A stretch of 34,102 nt of DNA from Actinomycetes bacterium (GCA_023458095.1 JAEXAS010000028.1:1-34102), one strand, 5' to 3'; positions 24,121-32,228 are shown, numbered from the stretch's first letter. A program made the numbers and translations. Notes: generated from the sequence alone by a model not told the origin.

Positions 24121-25884
24121 TCAAGAATCCGTCGGTGGCGGCTGCAAAGTCGCCTCCGGAACCCCCGGCGGACGGTAGCCGTAACGCTCCTTGTGCCACT
24201 GCGCATAGCCAGCCACCGCAGTCGGCAAGGTCGCGAAGATGTGCTCAACGCCCACCTCGTCAACGAAGCCGGTCTGGGCGAGTTGCTCACGCACCTCCCA
24301 CTTCACCCGGGCCATCGCGAACACCACACCGGCTTCGGTAACCCTGCGTCGCAGTTCTTCCAACATATCGACAGCAGTCAGGTCCACCTCGGTGTTGGCC
24401 TCAGCGTTGAGGACGAACCACTCCGCGGCCGGCTCGGCCTCATGCACCGCAGCCAGGGCCCGGGTGCGGAAGTCCTCCGCATTGGCGAAGAACAGCGGCG
24501 AGTCATAGCGGTACACCACCAGCCCCGGTACTTGGATCGCGCCCGGATAGTCGTCAATGTCGTGCATCCCGGCCAGCCCGGGCACATAGCCCAGAATCCC
24601 GTCGTGGGGATGGACGATGCGACGAATCACGTCCAGTAGGGACAACCCGACCGCCACACCGATTCCGGGCAGTAGACCCAGGAACAGCACCGCGAGCGCG
24701 GTGATCAACGCCAGCACCAATTCGCTGCGGCGGAATCGGGCGATACGGCGCAGCTCACCAAGGTCGATCAGACGCACCCCGGCATAGATCACCACTCCGC
24801 TGAGTGCAGCCTGCGGAAAGGCGGCCAGCACTGGACCGAAAGCGAACAAGGTCACCAACACGGTCACCCCCGCCGCGATCGAGTACAACTGGGTGCGGCT
24901 GCCGGCGGCGTCGCCGATCACCGTCCGGCTGGCCGAGGACGACACCGCGAACGAGCCGAACAGGCCGTTGGTGAGGTTCGCCGCCCCCATGGCCAGCAGC
25001 TCGCCGTTGGCATCAATATGCTCCTCGCGTTTCGCGGCGAAGGCCCGGCCGGTGAGAATCACGTCCGAATACCCCACGATGGCGATTCCCAGGGCGGCCA
25101 AGCCGAGTTGGCCCAGATCGACACCGTTGAGGCTGGGCAGCACGAAGGCGGGCACCTGGGTGGGGATCTGTCCGATCACGGCAAGGCCCATGGTGGAGAG
25201 CGGAGTCCAGGCCACCAAAGCCGCCGCGGTCAGCATCACCAGCAGCGGACCGGGCCAGGTGGGCAGCCAGGCGCGCAGAGCGAACAGCGCCGCCGCCACG
25301 GCTAGCGACATCACGACGGTCGGCAGATGGGCTGAGCCGAGCTGCGCAATCACCGATGCAGTCTCCGCCCATGGCCCATCGCCGGTGATCGTCAACTGGG
25401 TGATGCGTCCGAACTGGCTGATGATCATCAAGATCCCCAGGGCGCCCAGATATCCGACCAGAATCGGTTTCGACAACAGATTGGCGATGAAGCCCAGCCG
25501 GGCCACGAAGGCCAGAATGCACAGGAGCCCGACCGCGACCGCGATGAGCGCTGCCACGGCCAGCCGCTGCGGTCCACTGACCGGCCCGGCCACCAACGCA
25601 ATCGAGGCTGCGGTCATTAATGCCGTGGTGGATTCCGGCCCGACCGACAGCTGGCGCGACGAGCCCAGGATGGCGTAGATGACGATCGGCGCCATGACCG
25701 CCCATAGGCCGCTGACCGGGGGCAACCCCATGATCTCGGAGTAGGCCATCACTTGCGGAATCAGATAGGCCGCCATCGTCACCCCGGCGATCAGATCTCC
25801 GCGCAACCAGGCCCGCTGGTAGCTGGCGAGCACTGCCAGCCCCGGCGCCCACGGACGCCGGCCGCGCACCTGGGGTTCGCTCAT
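24121..25884 (-). CDS. SulP family anion transporter with STAS domain
   Basis: The 587-residue protein is an SLC26/SulP secondary transporter, a family that carries sulfate, bicarbonate or other small anions. The membrane part (about 12-420) opens with LRGDLIAGVTMAAYLIPQVMAY and contains GLPPVSGLWAVMAP and SVGPESTTALM, the SulP signature near the substrate site. A C-terminal STAS domain (about 440-560) carries LNAEANTEVDLTAVDMLEEL. Length is normal. No carbonic anhydrase or sulfate gene is adjacent, so the substrate is open. The ATG at 25884 follows TAGCGT by six bases without a Shine-Dalgarno. It is divergent from the acyltransferase gene. Confidence 0.92.
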   Translation of the reverse strand: MSEPQVRGRRPWAPGLAVLASYQRAWLRGDLIAGVTMAAYLIPQVMAYSEIMGLPPVSGLWAVMAPIVIYAILGSSRQLSVGPESTTALMTAASIALVAGPVSGPQRLAVAALIAVAVGLLCILAFVARLGFIANLLSKPILVGYLGALGILMIISQFGRITQLTITGDGPWAETASVIAQLGSAHLPTVVMSLAVAAALFALRAWLPTWPGPLLVMLTAAALVAWTPLSTMGLAVIGQIPTQVPAFVLPSLNGVDLGQLGLAALGIAIVGYSDVILTGRAFAAKREEHIDANGELLAMGAANLTNGLFGSFAVSSSASRTVIGDAAGSRTQLYSIAAGVTVLVTLFAFGPVLAAFPQAALSGVVIYAGVRLIDLGELRRIARFRRSELVLALITALAVLFLGLLPGIGVAVGLSLLDVIRRIVHPHDGILGYVPGLAGMHDIDDYPGAIQVPGLVVYRYDSPLFFANAEDFRTRALAAVHEAEPAAEWFVLNAEANTEVDLTAVDMLEELRRRVTEAGVVFAMARVKWEVREQLAQTGFVDEVGVEHIFATLPTAVAGYAQWHKERYGYRPPGVPEATLQPPPTDS

Positions 25885-25890
25885 GTCCCA

Positions 25891-25896
25891 ACGCTA
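25891..25896 (-). promoter_or_regulatory. -10 box of a leaderless promoter for the SulP gene
   Basis: TAGCGT on the minus strand, six bases, then the ATG at 25884. Confidence 0.5.
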
Positions 25897-25973
25897 TTCC
25901 CCGGCACGGCCGAGCGCAGCCATCCGGCTCGCCGCGCGGCCGATGCCCCCTGATGGAATGGCGCCATTCAAGC

Positions 25974-25979
25974 TATGTT
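25974..25979 (+). promoter_or_regulatory. -10 box of a leaderless promoter for the acyltransferase gene
   Basis: TATGTT followed by six bases and a GTG at 25986. It argues for the shorter start rather than the ATG at 25953, which would lie upstream of the box. It sits in the 101-base divergent region with the SulP promoter. Confidence 0.5.
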
Positions 25980-25985
25980 TGCGCT

Positions 25986-27182
25986 GTGAATTCGCTGGCA
26001 GCTCTTCGGTCGGCGCCTTCGCCTGCCCAGAACCGCCAGCCCAGGACCTTTCCGTCCGATGCTCCCGGCCCGCGACTCGATGCACTCACCGGTCTGCGCT
26101 GGATCGCTGCCTTCGCAGTGTTCGTCTATCACGCACGTCTCTTCCTGCCCCTGCCTCATATGACCCATGTGGCACCGATGGGCAACACCGGGGTGACGTT
26201 CTTCTTCGTGCTGTCCGGCTTCGTCCTCACCTGGTCGTTCGTCAAGACCGATACCGCGGCCCGCTTCTACTGGCGCCGGTTTGCCCGTATCTGGCCGGCA
26301 TTGGCAGTCAGTACAGTGCTAGCGATTCCGGTGTTCTACTACGGTCGCGGAATTCCCTTCGACGCAATGAACCAACTGGGGGTGCTGGCCAGCCTCACCT
26401 TCGTCCAGTCATGGTTCCCCCCGATCATGTTCGCCGGCAATCCGGCCGCCTGGTCGCTGTCGAATGAAGCCTTCTTCTACCTGCTGTTCCCTTTCCTCAT
26501 TCGCCCGCTGCTCCGGCTCCGGGTTCGGCGGCTGGCCGTGTTGGCCGTGGCGCTGGCGACCGCCAACATCGCTCTGCGCTGGTGGAGCTACAGCGTCGAC
26601 CTCACTGCGCTGCAAGAGACCTACCTGTTCATTTCGCCGATCGGGAGGCTGGCCGAATTCGTCCTGGGCATGACCGGGGCAGCCGCAATGCGGCGCGGCT
26701 GGCGTGCGCCGGTCCCGGTGAGCCTCGCCACCGTCGCGGTCGGAGTGGGGCTCGCCGTCATTTGGTACGACAGCGCTCACCCCGACGTGTTGAGCAGTGT
26801 CGGCATCGATAGCCCGCTGACCCACGGCATGAACCAACTGATGGGCGCGCTGTACGCCTTGCTCATCGTCGCGGTCGCCACTCGAGAGCTGACCGGCAAG
26901 CCCATGTTCCTGCGCACCCGCCTGATGGTCACCTTGGGAACCTGGTCCTACTCGTTCTACCTGGTGCATGCGACCGTCTTGTACGGGCTTTCCCAGATCT
27001 GGTTCGGGAAGCAGCCGCCTTCCTGGAGCAATGTGCCCCCGCTGCTGATCTCTCTGGCCGCGGCCATCGTCCTTTCCGCGGCCCTCTACCGCTTCGTGGA
27101 ACACCCTGCCGAGAAGGCCCTGCGCAAGGCCCTGCCCCGTCCAAACGCACCGACTGCGACACCTCAGGATCAGCGGGTTTGA
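25986..27182 (+). CDS. Acyltransferase 3 family membrane protein
   Basis: The 398-residue protein is a membrane-bound O-acyltransferase of the Acyltransferase_3 (OafA-like) family, which acetylates or acylates cell-surface glycans. It opens with a short polar tail, then RLDALTGLRWIAAFAVFVYHARLF (key His in VYHARLF), FFFVLSGFVLTWSF, the RRFARIWPAL loop and NEAFFYLLFP, all diagnostic. About ten hydrophobic helices follow the family plan, and there is no fused SGNH domain. The GTG at 25986 fits a leaderless message. No sugar-transferase gene is nearby, so the acceptor is unknown. It precedes the NAD(P)-binding protein gene by 44 bases on the same strand. Confidence 0.9.
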   Translation: MNSLAALRSAPSPAQNRQPRTFPSDAPGPRLDALTGLRWIAAFAVFVYHARLFLPLPHMTHVAPMGNTGVTFFFVLSGFVLTWSFVKTDTAARFYWRRFARIWPALAVSTVLAIPVFYYGRGIPFDAMNQLGVLASLTFVQSWFPPIMFAGNPAAWSLSNEAFFYLLFPFLIRPLLRLRVRRLAVLAVALATANIALRWWSYSVDLTALQETYLFISPIGRLAEFVLGMTGAAAMRRGWRAPVPVSLATVAVGVGLAVIWYDSAHPDVLSSVGIDSPLTHGMNQLMGALYALLIVAVATRELTGKPMFLRTRLMVTLGTWSYSFYLVHATVLYGLSQIWFGKQPPSWSNVPPLLISLAAAIVLSAALYRFVEHPAEKALRKALPRPNAPTATPQDQRV

Positions 27183-27214
27183 CGGCGAAGCCCCCCCCAG
27201 GCCCGATTCCCTGA

Positions 27215-27220
27215 TAGAAC
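27215..27220 (+). promoter_or_regulatory. -10-like box before the NAD(P)-binding protein gene
   Basis: TAGAAC followed by six bases and the ATG at 27227; one mismatch to TANNNT. No Shine-Dalgarno is seen. Confidence 0.35.
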
Positions 27221-27226
27221 CGGGTC

Positions 27227-28084
27227 ATGAGCCAAACCGTCGCCGTCGCCGGGGCCACCGGCTATCTGGGTCGCCATGTCTGCGCGGCACTCGCCGAACG
27301 GGGCCTCGCCGTACGCGCTCTGGTGCGCTCCCGACAGGCCGCCTTGGAACCGCACAGCTTCCCCGCCCCCGCGCTGCAGGGCATCGTCACCGAATGGCGG
27401 GTGGTCGACTACGCCCGTCCCGATACTCTCAGCGGCGTCCTCGACGGGGCCGACCGTGTCGTATCGACCCTGGGGGTTACCCGCCAGAAGGCCAGCCCTT
27501 GGGACATCGACTTCTTGGGAAACCTCCGTCTGCTGGAGCAGGCAGAGGCTTGCGGCGTCCGCTCCTTCTGCTACGCCAATGTCCTACGTTCCGAAAGTGG
27601 AACCTCGCTGATCATGCGCGCCAAGCACGCCTTCTCCCAGGTGTTGCGACGCAGCCCGGTGGCCGGGCAGATCGTCAATCCTTCGGGCTACTTCTCCGAC
27701 ATGACCGACGTCCTACTCATGGCCCGCAAAGGGATTGGGGTGGTCATCGGCGATGGCCAGGCACATTTCAATCCGATCCACGGCGCAGATCTAGCCGCCT
27801 TCATCGCCGAGAAGGTGAATGACCCAGCCGGCGAGTGGGATGTCGGCGGACCCGACGTGTTCACTTACCAGGAGCTCGCTGAACTGGCCTTCGACATCGT
27901 TGGACGCCGCGGTCGCATCGTCCACCTGGGACCCGGTGCCACTCGAGCCCTGATCGGAGTCGCCGATCATGCCTCACTGCAGGCCAGCAACCTGGCCCGA
28001 TTCTTCCTGGAGGGCATGGCCTTGGACGCCACCGGCACTCCGGTCGGGAGCCACCACCTGGCCGACTACTGGCGCGCACTGTGA
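27227..28084 (+). CDS. NAD(P)H-binding atypical SDR family protein
   Basis: The 285-residue protein has an N-terminal Rossmann fold with GATGYLG at residues 9-15, the glycine pattern of atypical short-chain dehydrogenases (NmrA/TMR-like). The usual YxxxK catalytic motif is not evident at the expected place; NVLRSESGTSLIMRAKHA contains a lysine but no matching tyrosine. A C-terminal substrate-binding part follows (NPSGYFSDM, GDGQAHFNPIHGADLAAF, GGPDVFTYQELAELAF). Members often act as redox sensors or in isoprenoid or quinone metabolism, so the reaction is unknown. It stands at the end of the plus-strand pair with the acyltransferase and immediately before a long repeat region. Confidence 0.85.
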   Translation: MSQTVAVAGATGYLGRHVCAALAERGLAVRALVRSRQAALEPHSFPAPALQGIVTEWRVVDYARPDTLSGVLDGADRVVSTLGVTRQKASPWDIDFLGNLRLLEQAEACGVRSFCYANVLRSESGTSLIMRAKHAFSQVLRRSPVAGQIVNPSGYFSDMTDVLLMARKGIGVVIGDGQAHFNPIHGADLAAFIAEKVNDPAGEWDVGGPDVFTYQELAELAFDIVGRRGRIVHLGPGATRALIGVADHASLQASNLARFFLEGMALDATGTPVGSHHLADYWRAL

Positions 28085-28160
28085 GGCCAGCGCCGCACTG
28101 GCTCAGGGTTCACAGGAGGAGTGGGCTCCCCGACTGAATGAGGTGCGGACTCCCCCCCCC

Positions 28161-28385
28161 CGACCGATTGAGCAGCGGACACTTCCCCGCTCCGGCTGGT
28201 TGAGGAGCGGACACTTCCCCGCTCCGGCTGGTTGAGGAGCGAACGAAGTGAGCGTCTCGAAACCCCCGCCACAGTCCACACACCACCTTGCGAGGTTTCG
28301 AGACGGCCCTCCGGGCCTCCTCAACCAACCGGAGGGAAGATGGCAGGCTTCGAGACGGCCCTACGGGCCTCCTCAACCAACCGAA
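28161..28385. repeat. Composite inverted repeat, copy 2, with 32 bp tandem units
   Basis: CTCCGGCTGGTTGAGGAG plus a CGGACACTTCCCCG spacer repeats at 28190 and 28222, with a decayed unit from 28161. From 28222 the outer and inner arms and the CACAGTCCAC loop match copy 1 (15812), ending at about 28333; an extra right half follows at 28348-28383. A run of ten C lies at 28152-28161. The gene-free stretch 28085-28768 consists of this, copy 3, and 28386-28538, where I see nothing. Confidence 0.85.
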
Positions 28386-28538
28386 GGAAAGACGGGCAGG
28401 CTTCGAGGCAGACCACAGGCTTCTGCAAACTACCCCGGGATCAGACCCGCGCCTGCCGGTGAAGCACGTGCCATGCTCGGCTCAGCGCCCACACACATTT
28501 CCCCACCCCACCGGCTGGACCGCCGACACTCCCCCGCC

Positions 28539-28752
28539 CCGGCTGGTTGAGGAGCGAACGAAGTGAGCGTCTCGAAACCCCCGCCACAGTCCACAAACCA
28601 CCCTGCGAGGTTTCGAGACGGCCCTACGGGCCTCCTCAACCAACCGGAGGAAAGACGGGCAGGTCTCGAGACGGCCCTCCGGGCCTCCTCAACCAACCGG
28701 GGAAAAGGCAACCAGGTTCGAGACGGCGCTGCGGGCCTCCTCAACCAACCGA
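28539..28752. repeat. Composite inverted repeat, copy 3
   Basis: The core (28539-28647) has the GGTTGAGGAG and CGTCTCGAAACC arms and the CACAGTCCAC loop of the other copies. Two more right halves follow at 28664-28700 and 28718-28752, each CGAGACGG(C)CCT-type sequence ending in CTCCTCAACCAACCG. It ends 16 bases before the radical SAM stop. Confidence 0.85.
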
Positions 28753-28768
28753 GAGTCGGGCCTGCGGC

Positions 28769-30697
28769 TCAGCCGACCGGGCGCAGCGGCAGCAGGGTGC
28801 GGCCGGTGGGGCCCATTTCGATGGCGGCGCCCAACTCGGGACACACGCCGCAGTCGTAGCAGCCCGACCAGCGACAGTCAGGGACTTCTTCTTCGTTGAT
28901 GGCATCCAGATAGTCCTGGTAGAGCCATTCGCGTTTGAGACCGGCGTCCAGGTGGTCCCAGGGCAGCACTTCGGATTCGGCGCGGGAGCGCGTGGTGTAC
29001 CAGGCCAGATCCACCCCATGCGGCGCCAAAGCCTGTTCGGCGGCGTGCAGCCAGCGTTCGTACGAGAAGTGCTCGCTCCAGCCGTCCATCACTCCCCCGT
29101 CACGCCAAACCGCTTCGATGACATCACCGACGCGACGGTCGCCACGGCTGAGCAGCCCTTCGATCTGACCGGGCTCTCCCTCGGCGTAGCGGACGCTGAT
29201 CGCTCGACCGTAGCGGCGATCGTCGCGCACCTTCTGTTTCAAGGCGCGCAGGCGCCGATTGACAGTCTCCGCGTCGGCCTGGCCCACCCATTGGAAAGGG
29301 GTGTGCGGTTTGGGGACGAAGCCTCCGATGCTGATCGTGCAACGGATGTCACGGGTACCGGTGACCCGGCGTCCGGTGGCGATCACCTCGGCGGCGAGAT
29401 CGGCGATGGCCAGCACGTCCTCATCGGTCTCGGTGGGCAGACCGCACATGAAATAGAGCTTCACCTGCCGCCAGCCCTGCCCGAAGGCGGTGGCCACAGT
29501 GTTGATCAGATCTTCGGAACTGACCTGCTTGTTGATCACCTTGCGCAACCGCTCGCTGCCGCCCTCAGGGGCGAAGGTAAGACCGGAGCGGCGTCCGTTG
29601 CGGCTGAGTTGGTTGGCCAGATCGATGTTGAAGGCGTCCACCCGGGTACTGGGCAGCGACAGCGACACGAAGCTGTCGGCATAGCGGTCAGCCAGTTGTT
29701 GGGTGATCGGCGCGATCTCGGAATGGTCGGCACTCGACAGGCTCAGCAGCCCGACTTCCTCCAGCCCGGTTGCGGCCAGTCCGGCGGCCACCATAGTGCC
29801 GATGGTTTGAATGTTGCGCTCCCGTACCGGACGGCTGATCATGCCTGCCTGGCAGAACCGGCAGCCCCGGCTGCACCCCCGAAAGATCTCCACCGAATAG
29901 CGCTCGTGCACTGTCTCGGCCAGCGGCACGATGGGCGCCTGCGGATAGGGCCAGGAATCCAAGTCGCTGAGGATGTGCTTGCTGACCCGCTCGGGAACCC
30001 CGGGGGCCACCGGACGCACCGCACTGATCGCCCCATCGGCACCATAGCTGACCTCGTACAAGGACGGCACATAGGCCACGCCGCTGGCCGCCAGTCGATG
30101 CAGCAGACCCGGGCGTCCCTGTGGGCTTCCGGCAGCCTTCCAGTCGCGAACCAGTTCGGAGACCGCCAAGGCGGCCTCCTCACCGTCGCCGAGCACGACA
30201 GCATCGACGAAGTCGGCCACCGGTTCAGGGTTGAAGGCGGCATGACCACCCACGATGACCAACGGATCGGAGTCGACGCGGTCCACGGTGCGCAGCGCAA
30301 TCCCGGCCAGATCCAGGGCCTCCAGCAGATTGGTGTAGCCCAATTCAGTGGCCAGACTCACCCCGAGAATGTCGAAGCTGCGCACCGGCAGGTGCGACTC
30401 CCAACTGAACTGCGGCACCTTGTGGCGGCGCATCAACGCGGCCAGATCCGGCCAGATCGAGAAGCTGCGCTCGGCGGCGATCCAGTCGCGCTCATTGAGC
30501 ACCTCATACAAGATCGCCAAGCCCTGATTGGGTTGTCCGACCTCGTAGGCGTCGGGATACATCAGCACCCAACTCACCTCGGCGGCGGCCACATCCTTGG
30601 TGACGGAGTTCACCTCTCCGCCGATGTAGCGCACGGGTTTGACCACCTGGGCCAGCAAAGGCTCCAGGCGCGGGTACAGCGACTCCAGCGGATTCAT
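28769..30697 (-). CDS. TIGR03960 family B12-binding/radical SAM protein
   Basis: The 642-residue protein is an uncharacterised radical SAM enzyme. A cobalamin-binding-like N-terminal region (about 60-250, with LGVSLATELGYTNLLE and VIVGGHAAFNPEP) precedes the radical SAM barrel, whose cluster cysteines are 275, 279 and 282 in RGCSRGCRFCQAG. The C-terminus carries a second cysteine group, DCRWSGCYDCGVC, that may hold another metal site. Family function is unknown; it normally pairs with the DUF2344 protein (23397-24095 here). The ATG at 30697 follows TAGGCT by nine bases; a GTG at 30706 is immediately at the -10 box and is less likely. It is not fused to DUF2344 in this genome. Confidence 0.9.
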   Translation of the reverse strand: MNPLESLYPRLEPLLAQVVKPVRYIGGEVNSVTKDVAAAEVSWVLMYPDAYEVGQPNQGLAILYEVLNERDWIAAERSFSIWPDLAALMRRHKVPQFSWESHLPVRSFDILGVSLATELGYTNLLEALDLAGIALRTVDRVDSDPLVIVGGHAAFNPEPVADFVDAVVLGDGEEAALAVSELVRDWKAAGSPQGRPGLLHRLAASGVAYVPSLYEVSYGADGAISAVRPVAPGVPERVSKHILSDLDSWPYPQAPIVPLAETVHERYSVEIFRGCSRGCRFCQAGMISRPVRERNIQTIGTMVAAGLAATGLEEVGLLSLSSADHSEIAPITQQLADRYADSFVSLSLPSTRVDAFNIDLANQLSRNGRRSGLTFAPEGGSERLRKVINKQVSSEDLINTVATAFGQGWRQVKLYFMCGLPTETDEDVLAIADLAAEVIATGRRVTGTRDIRCTISIGGFVPKPHTPFQWVGQADAETVNRRLRALKQKVRDDRRYGRAISVRYAEGEPGQIEGLLSRGDRRVGDVIEAVWRDGGVMDGWSEHFSYERWLHAAEQALAPHGVDLAWYTTRSRAESEVLPWDHLDAGLKREWLYQDYLDAINEEEVPDCRWSGCYDCGVCPELGAAIEMGPTGRTLLPLRPVG

Positions 30698-30706
30698 AGC
30701 CTGCAC

Positions 30707-30712
30707 AGCCTA
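30707..30712 (-). promoter_or_regulatory. -10 box before the radical SAM gene
   Basis: TAGGCT on the minus strand, nine bases before the ATG, within the same TAGGCTGTGC decamer as before the DUF2344 gene. It lies just downstream of palindrome copy C. Confidence 0.4.
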
Positions 30713-30723
30713 CGTCACGCCCC

Positions 30724-30787
30724 CTCGCTACGTTTAGGCCGTCGCGCTACTGGGCGCCCAGTAGCGTCGCGGCCTAAACGTAGCGTC
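30724..30787. repeat. Palindromic repeat, copy C
   Basis: Arms 30726-30755 and 30756-30785 share the TACTGGGCGCCCAGTA centre and the CGCTACGTTTAGGCCG outer arm; three mismatches lie mid-arm. Its last two bases form part of the stop codon of the AlkD-like gene. Next to it TCAGGGGTGG is duplicated exactly (30786-30805). Confidence 0.9.
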
Positions 30788-31532
30788 AGGGGTGGTCAGG
30801 GGTGGTCAGGCCGAGCCGAGTTTGAACAGCGTCACTGCGTAATTCACGCAAGGCGTCCCGGGCCACCCAGCGGGCTGCTGAGGAGTCGGACTGGCTGGCC
30901 AGGATCTGTTCGGCGGTGGCCACGGCAGCGGCGTGACACTGCGGCGATCGCTTTCCGATCTGGCGCAATGCCCAGTTCACGGCCTTCTTCACGAAGTTGC
31001 GGTCATCGTCGGCCGCCTGCTCGATCACCGGCAGAAAGGCGATGAGCTCGGTGTCGGGGACGGTCTTGTCATGCACCGCGAGGCTGCACATGAGGACGAA
31101 GCCGGATCGCTTGACGAAGACCTCCTCTGCGGCAGACCACTGCACCGCCTTGGCATAGGCGAAATCGGTGGCGCCGAACAGTCCAGAAAGCTGGTCGCAC
31201 ACGTCCCAGGAGTCCAGGTCGGCGACCCAGGCGTCGGCTTGGCTTTCGGTGACCAAAGCTGGAATGTCGATCAGGCCGGCCAGGATGCGCGCCTCATGCA
31301 CCCCGCTGGCCCACAGCCGCCCGGCCAGTTCATGGACGGCCAGCGGGTCGGCCCGACGCCAGGGCCGCAGCTCCTTGACGATGCCGCGCAGCGTGGTGAC
31401 GCTGACCCCGAGGGTGCCAGCAGCGCTGATGCCGAACCGGGCCATCCCGGCGACGTTCTCCGGGTTGGCCAGGCCCTGCAATCGGGCCAGCAGGTCCTCT
31501 GCTGAGACCGGGATCGGCTGGTTAGATGTCAC
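30786..31532 (-). CDS. DNA alkylation repair protein, AlkD-like
   Basis: The 248-residue protein belongs to the AlkC/AlkD HEAT-repeat glycosylase family, which removes 3-methyl and 7-methyl purines without flipping the base. The diagnostic DSWDVCDQ segment, with the catalytic aspartate region, lies near residue 106, followed by VFVKRSGFVLMCSL and FVKKAVNWALRQIGK, the conserved helix with basic residues. Length is normal. The GTG start overlaps the kinase stop by 11 bases. Its stop codon TGA shares two bases with the palindromic repeat. It is the last gene of the ndk operon and adds a third alkylation repair activity to this window. Confidence 0.88.
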   Translation of the reverse strand: MTSNQPIPVSAEDLLARLQGLANPENVAGMARFGISAAGTLGVSVTTLRGIVKELRPWRRADPLAVHELAGRLWASGVHEARILAGLIDIPALVTESQADAWVADLDSWDVCDQLSGLFGATDFAYAKAVQWSAAEEVFVKRSGFVLMCSLAVHDKTVPDTELIAFLPVIEQAADDDRNFVKKAVNWALRQIGKRSPQCHAAAVATAEQILASQSDSSAARWVARDALRELRSDAVQTRLGLTTPDHP

Positions 31533-32196
31533 CGCTCAGCACCGAGGTGGCATCAACCACCAGATCGGCATGCTCGGCCGGATCACAGTCGGCCAAGTAG
31601 AGCTGCTGGCCTTGGTGATGGCGCGCATTCACCGGATCGGTCAGTTCGGGACTGCTGCCGTCCCGAACGGCCAGGCGGCGGAATGCCTCATCGAAGGGAA
31701 GATCCAGCCACACCGACAGGTCCCACATCTTCGCGCCGCGCGAGGGGCACCACAGTTCGCGATGCATGAACATCCCGTCGATGATCACCACCGCGTCGTT
31801 GGGAGCCACCTGCCACGGCGAGCACACCTCACATTCGGAGCCGAGGTCATAGGCCGCCGTCCGATAGCGGCCCGAGCCATCACGACCCAGCGGGTCCAAC
31901 ACCTCGTCGGTGAATCGCTGGTAGTCGTAGCTGTCCTCGAAGTACCCCTTTCCGGAGTACCGACCCTGGGCGTAGCGCTTGTCGGGCGGATTCAGGTAGT
32001 TGTCCAGGCTCACCCGGATCACCGTCTGTCCTGATTCGCGCAACAGCTCCGCCAACGTGTCGGCGAAGGTGGTCTTGCCGGCGCCATCAACCCCGTCGAT
32101 TGCTACCAGAATCCGTCCAGTGCGTGGACGCAGCAGTCCACGAAGCTTGCGCAATGCACACGCAACATCGACCTTTTCGATCACATCATTAGCCAT
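31522..32196 (-). CDS. Uridine kinase-like P-loop nucleoside kinase
   Basis: The 224-residue protein has a Walker A motif GVDGAGKTTF, then SLDNYLNPPDKRY and YDYQRFTDEVLDPL (a substrate-lid type region seen in uridine kinase-like proteins), DAVVIIDGMFMHRELW as Walker B, and RRLAVRDGSS as the lid. It resembles actinobacterial proteins annotated as uridine kinase family; the true nucleoside or other small substrate is uncertain. The ATG at 32196 is supported by GAGGG six bases upstream; the in-frame region before it overlaps the CPBP gene. It lies 32 bases after that gene and overlaps the AlkD-like gene by 11 bases. Confidence 0.82.
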   Translation of the reverse strand: MANDVIEKVDVACALRKLRGLLRPRTGRILVAIDGVDGAGKTTFADTLAELLRESGQTVIRVSLDNYLNPPDKRYAQGRYSGKGYFEDSYDYQRFTDEVLDPLGRDGSGRYRTAAYDLGSECEVCSPWQVAPNDAVVIIDGMFMHRELWCPSRGAKMWDLSVWLDLPFDEAFRRLAVRDGSSPELTDPVNARHHQGQQLYLADCDPAEHADLVVDATSVLSGDI

Positions 32197-32228
32197 TTCA
32201 ACCCTCGTGGTGTCCCCATGACGTGCGC

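Noticed and set aside
24121..28084. Genomic island or mobile element
   Set aside because: Its genes have composition like the rest and no integrase, transposase or target duplications; I record only a synteny break.
28152..28161. Run of ten C as a phase-variable switch
   Set aside because: It is in gene-free repeat DNA with no coding frame or promoter nearby; may also be a sequencing-prone homopolymer.
28386..28538. Non-coding RNA or pseudogene between repeats
   Set aside because: No open frame, promoter, hairpin of note or conserved motif found.
28547..31045. 832-codon open frame on the plus strand
   Set aside because: It is antisense to the well-supported radical SAM gene, has biased His/Gln/Gly composition and spans repeat DNA; a GC-rich shadow frame.
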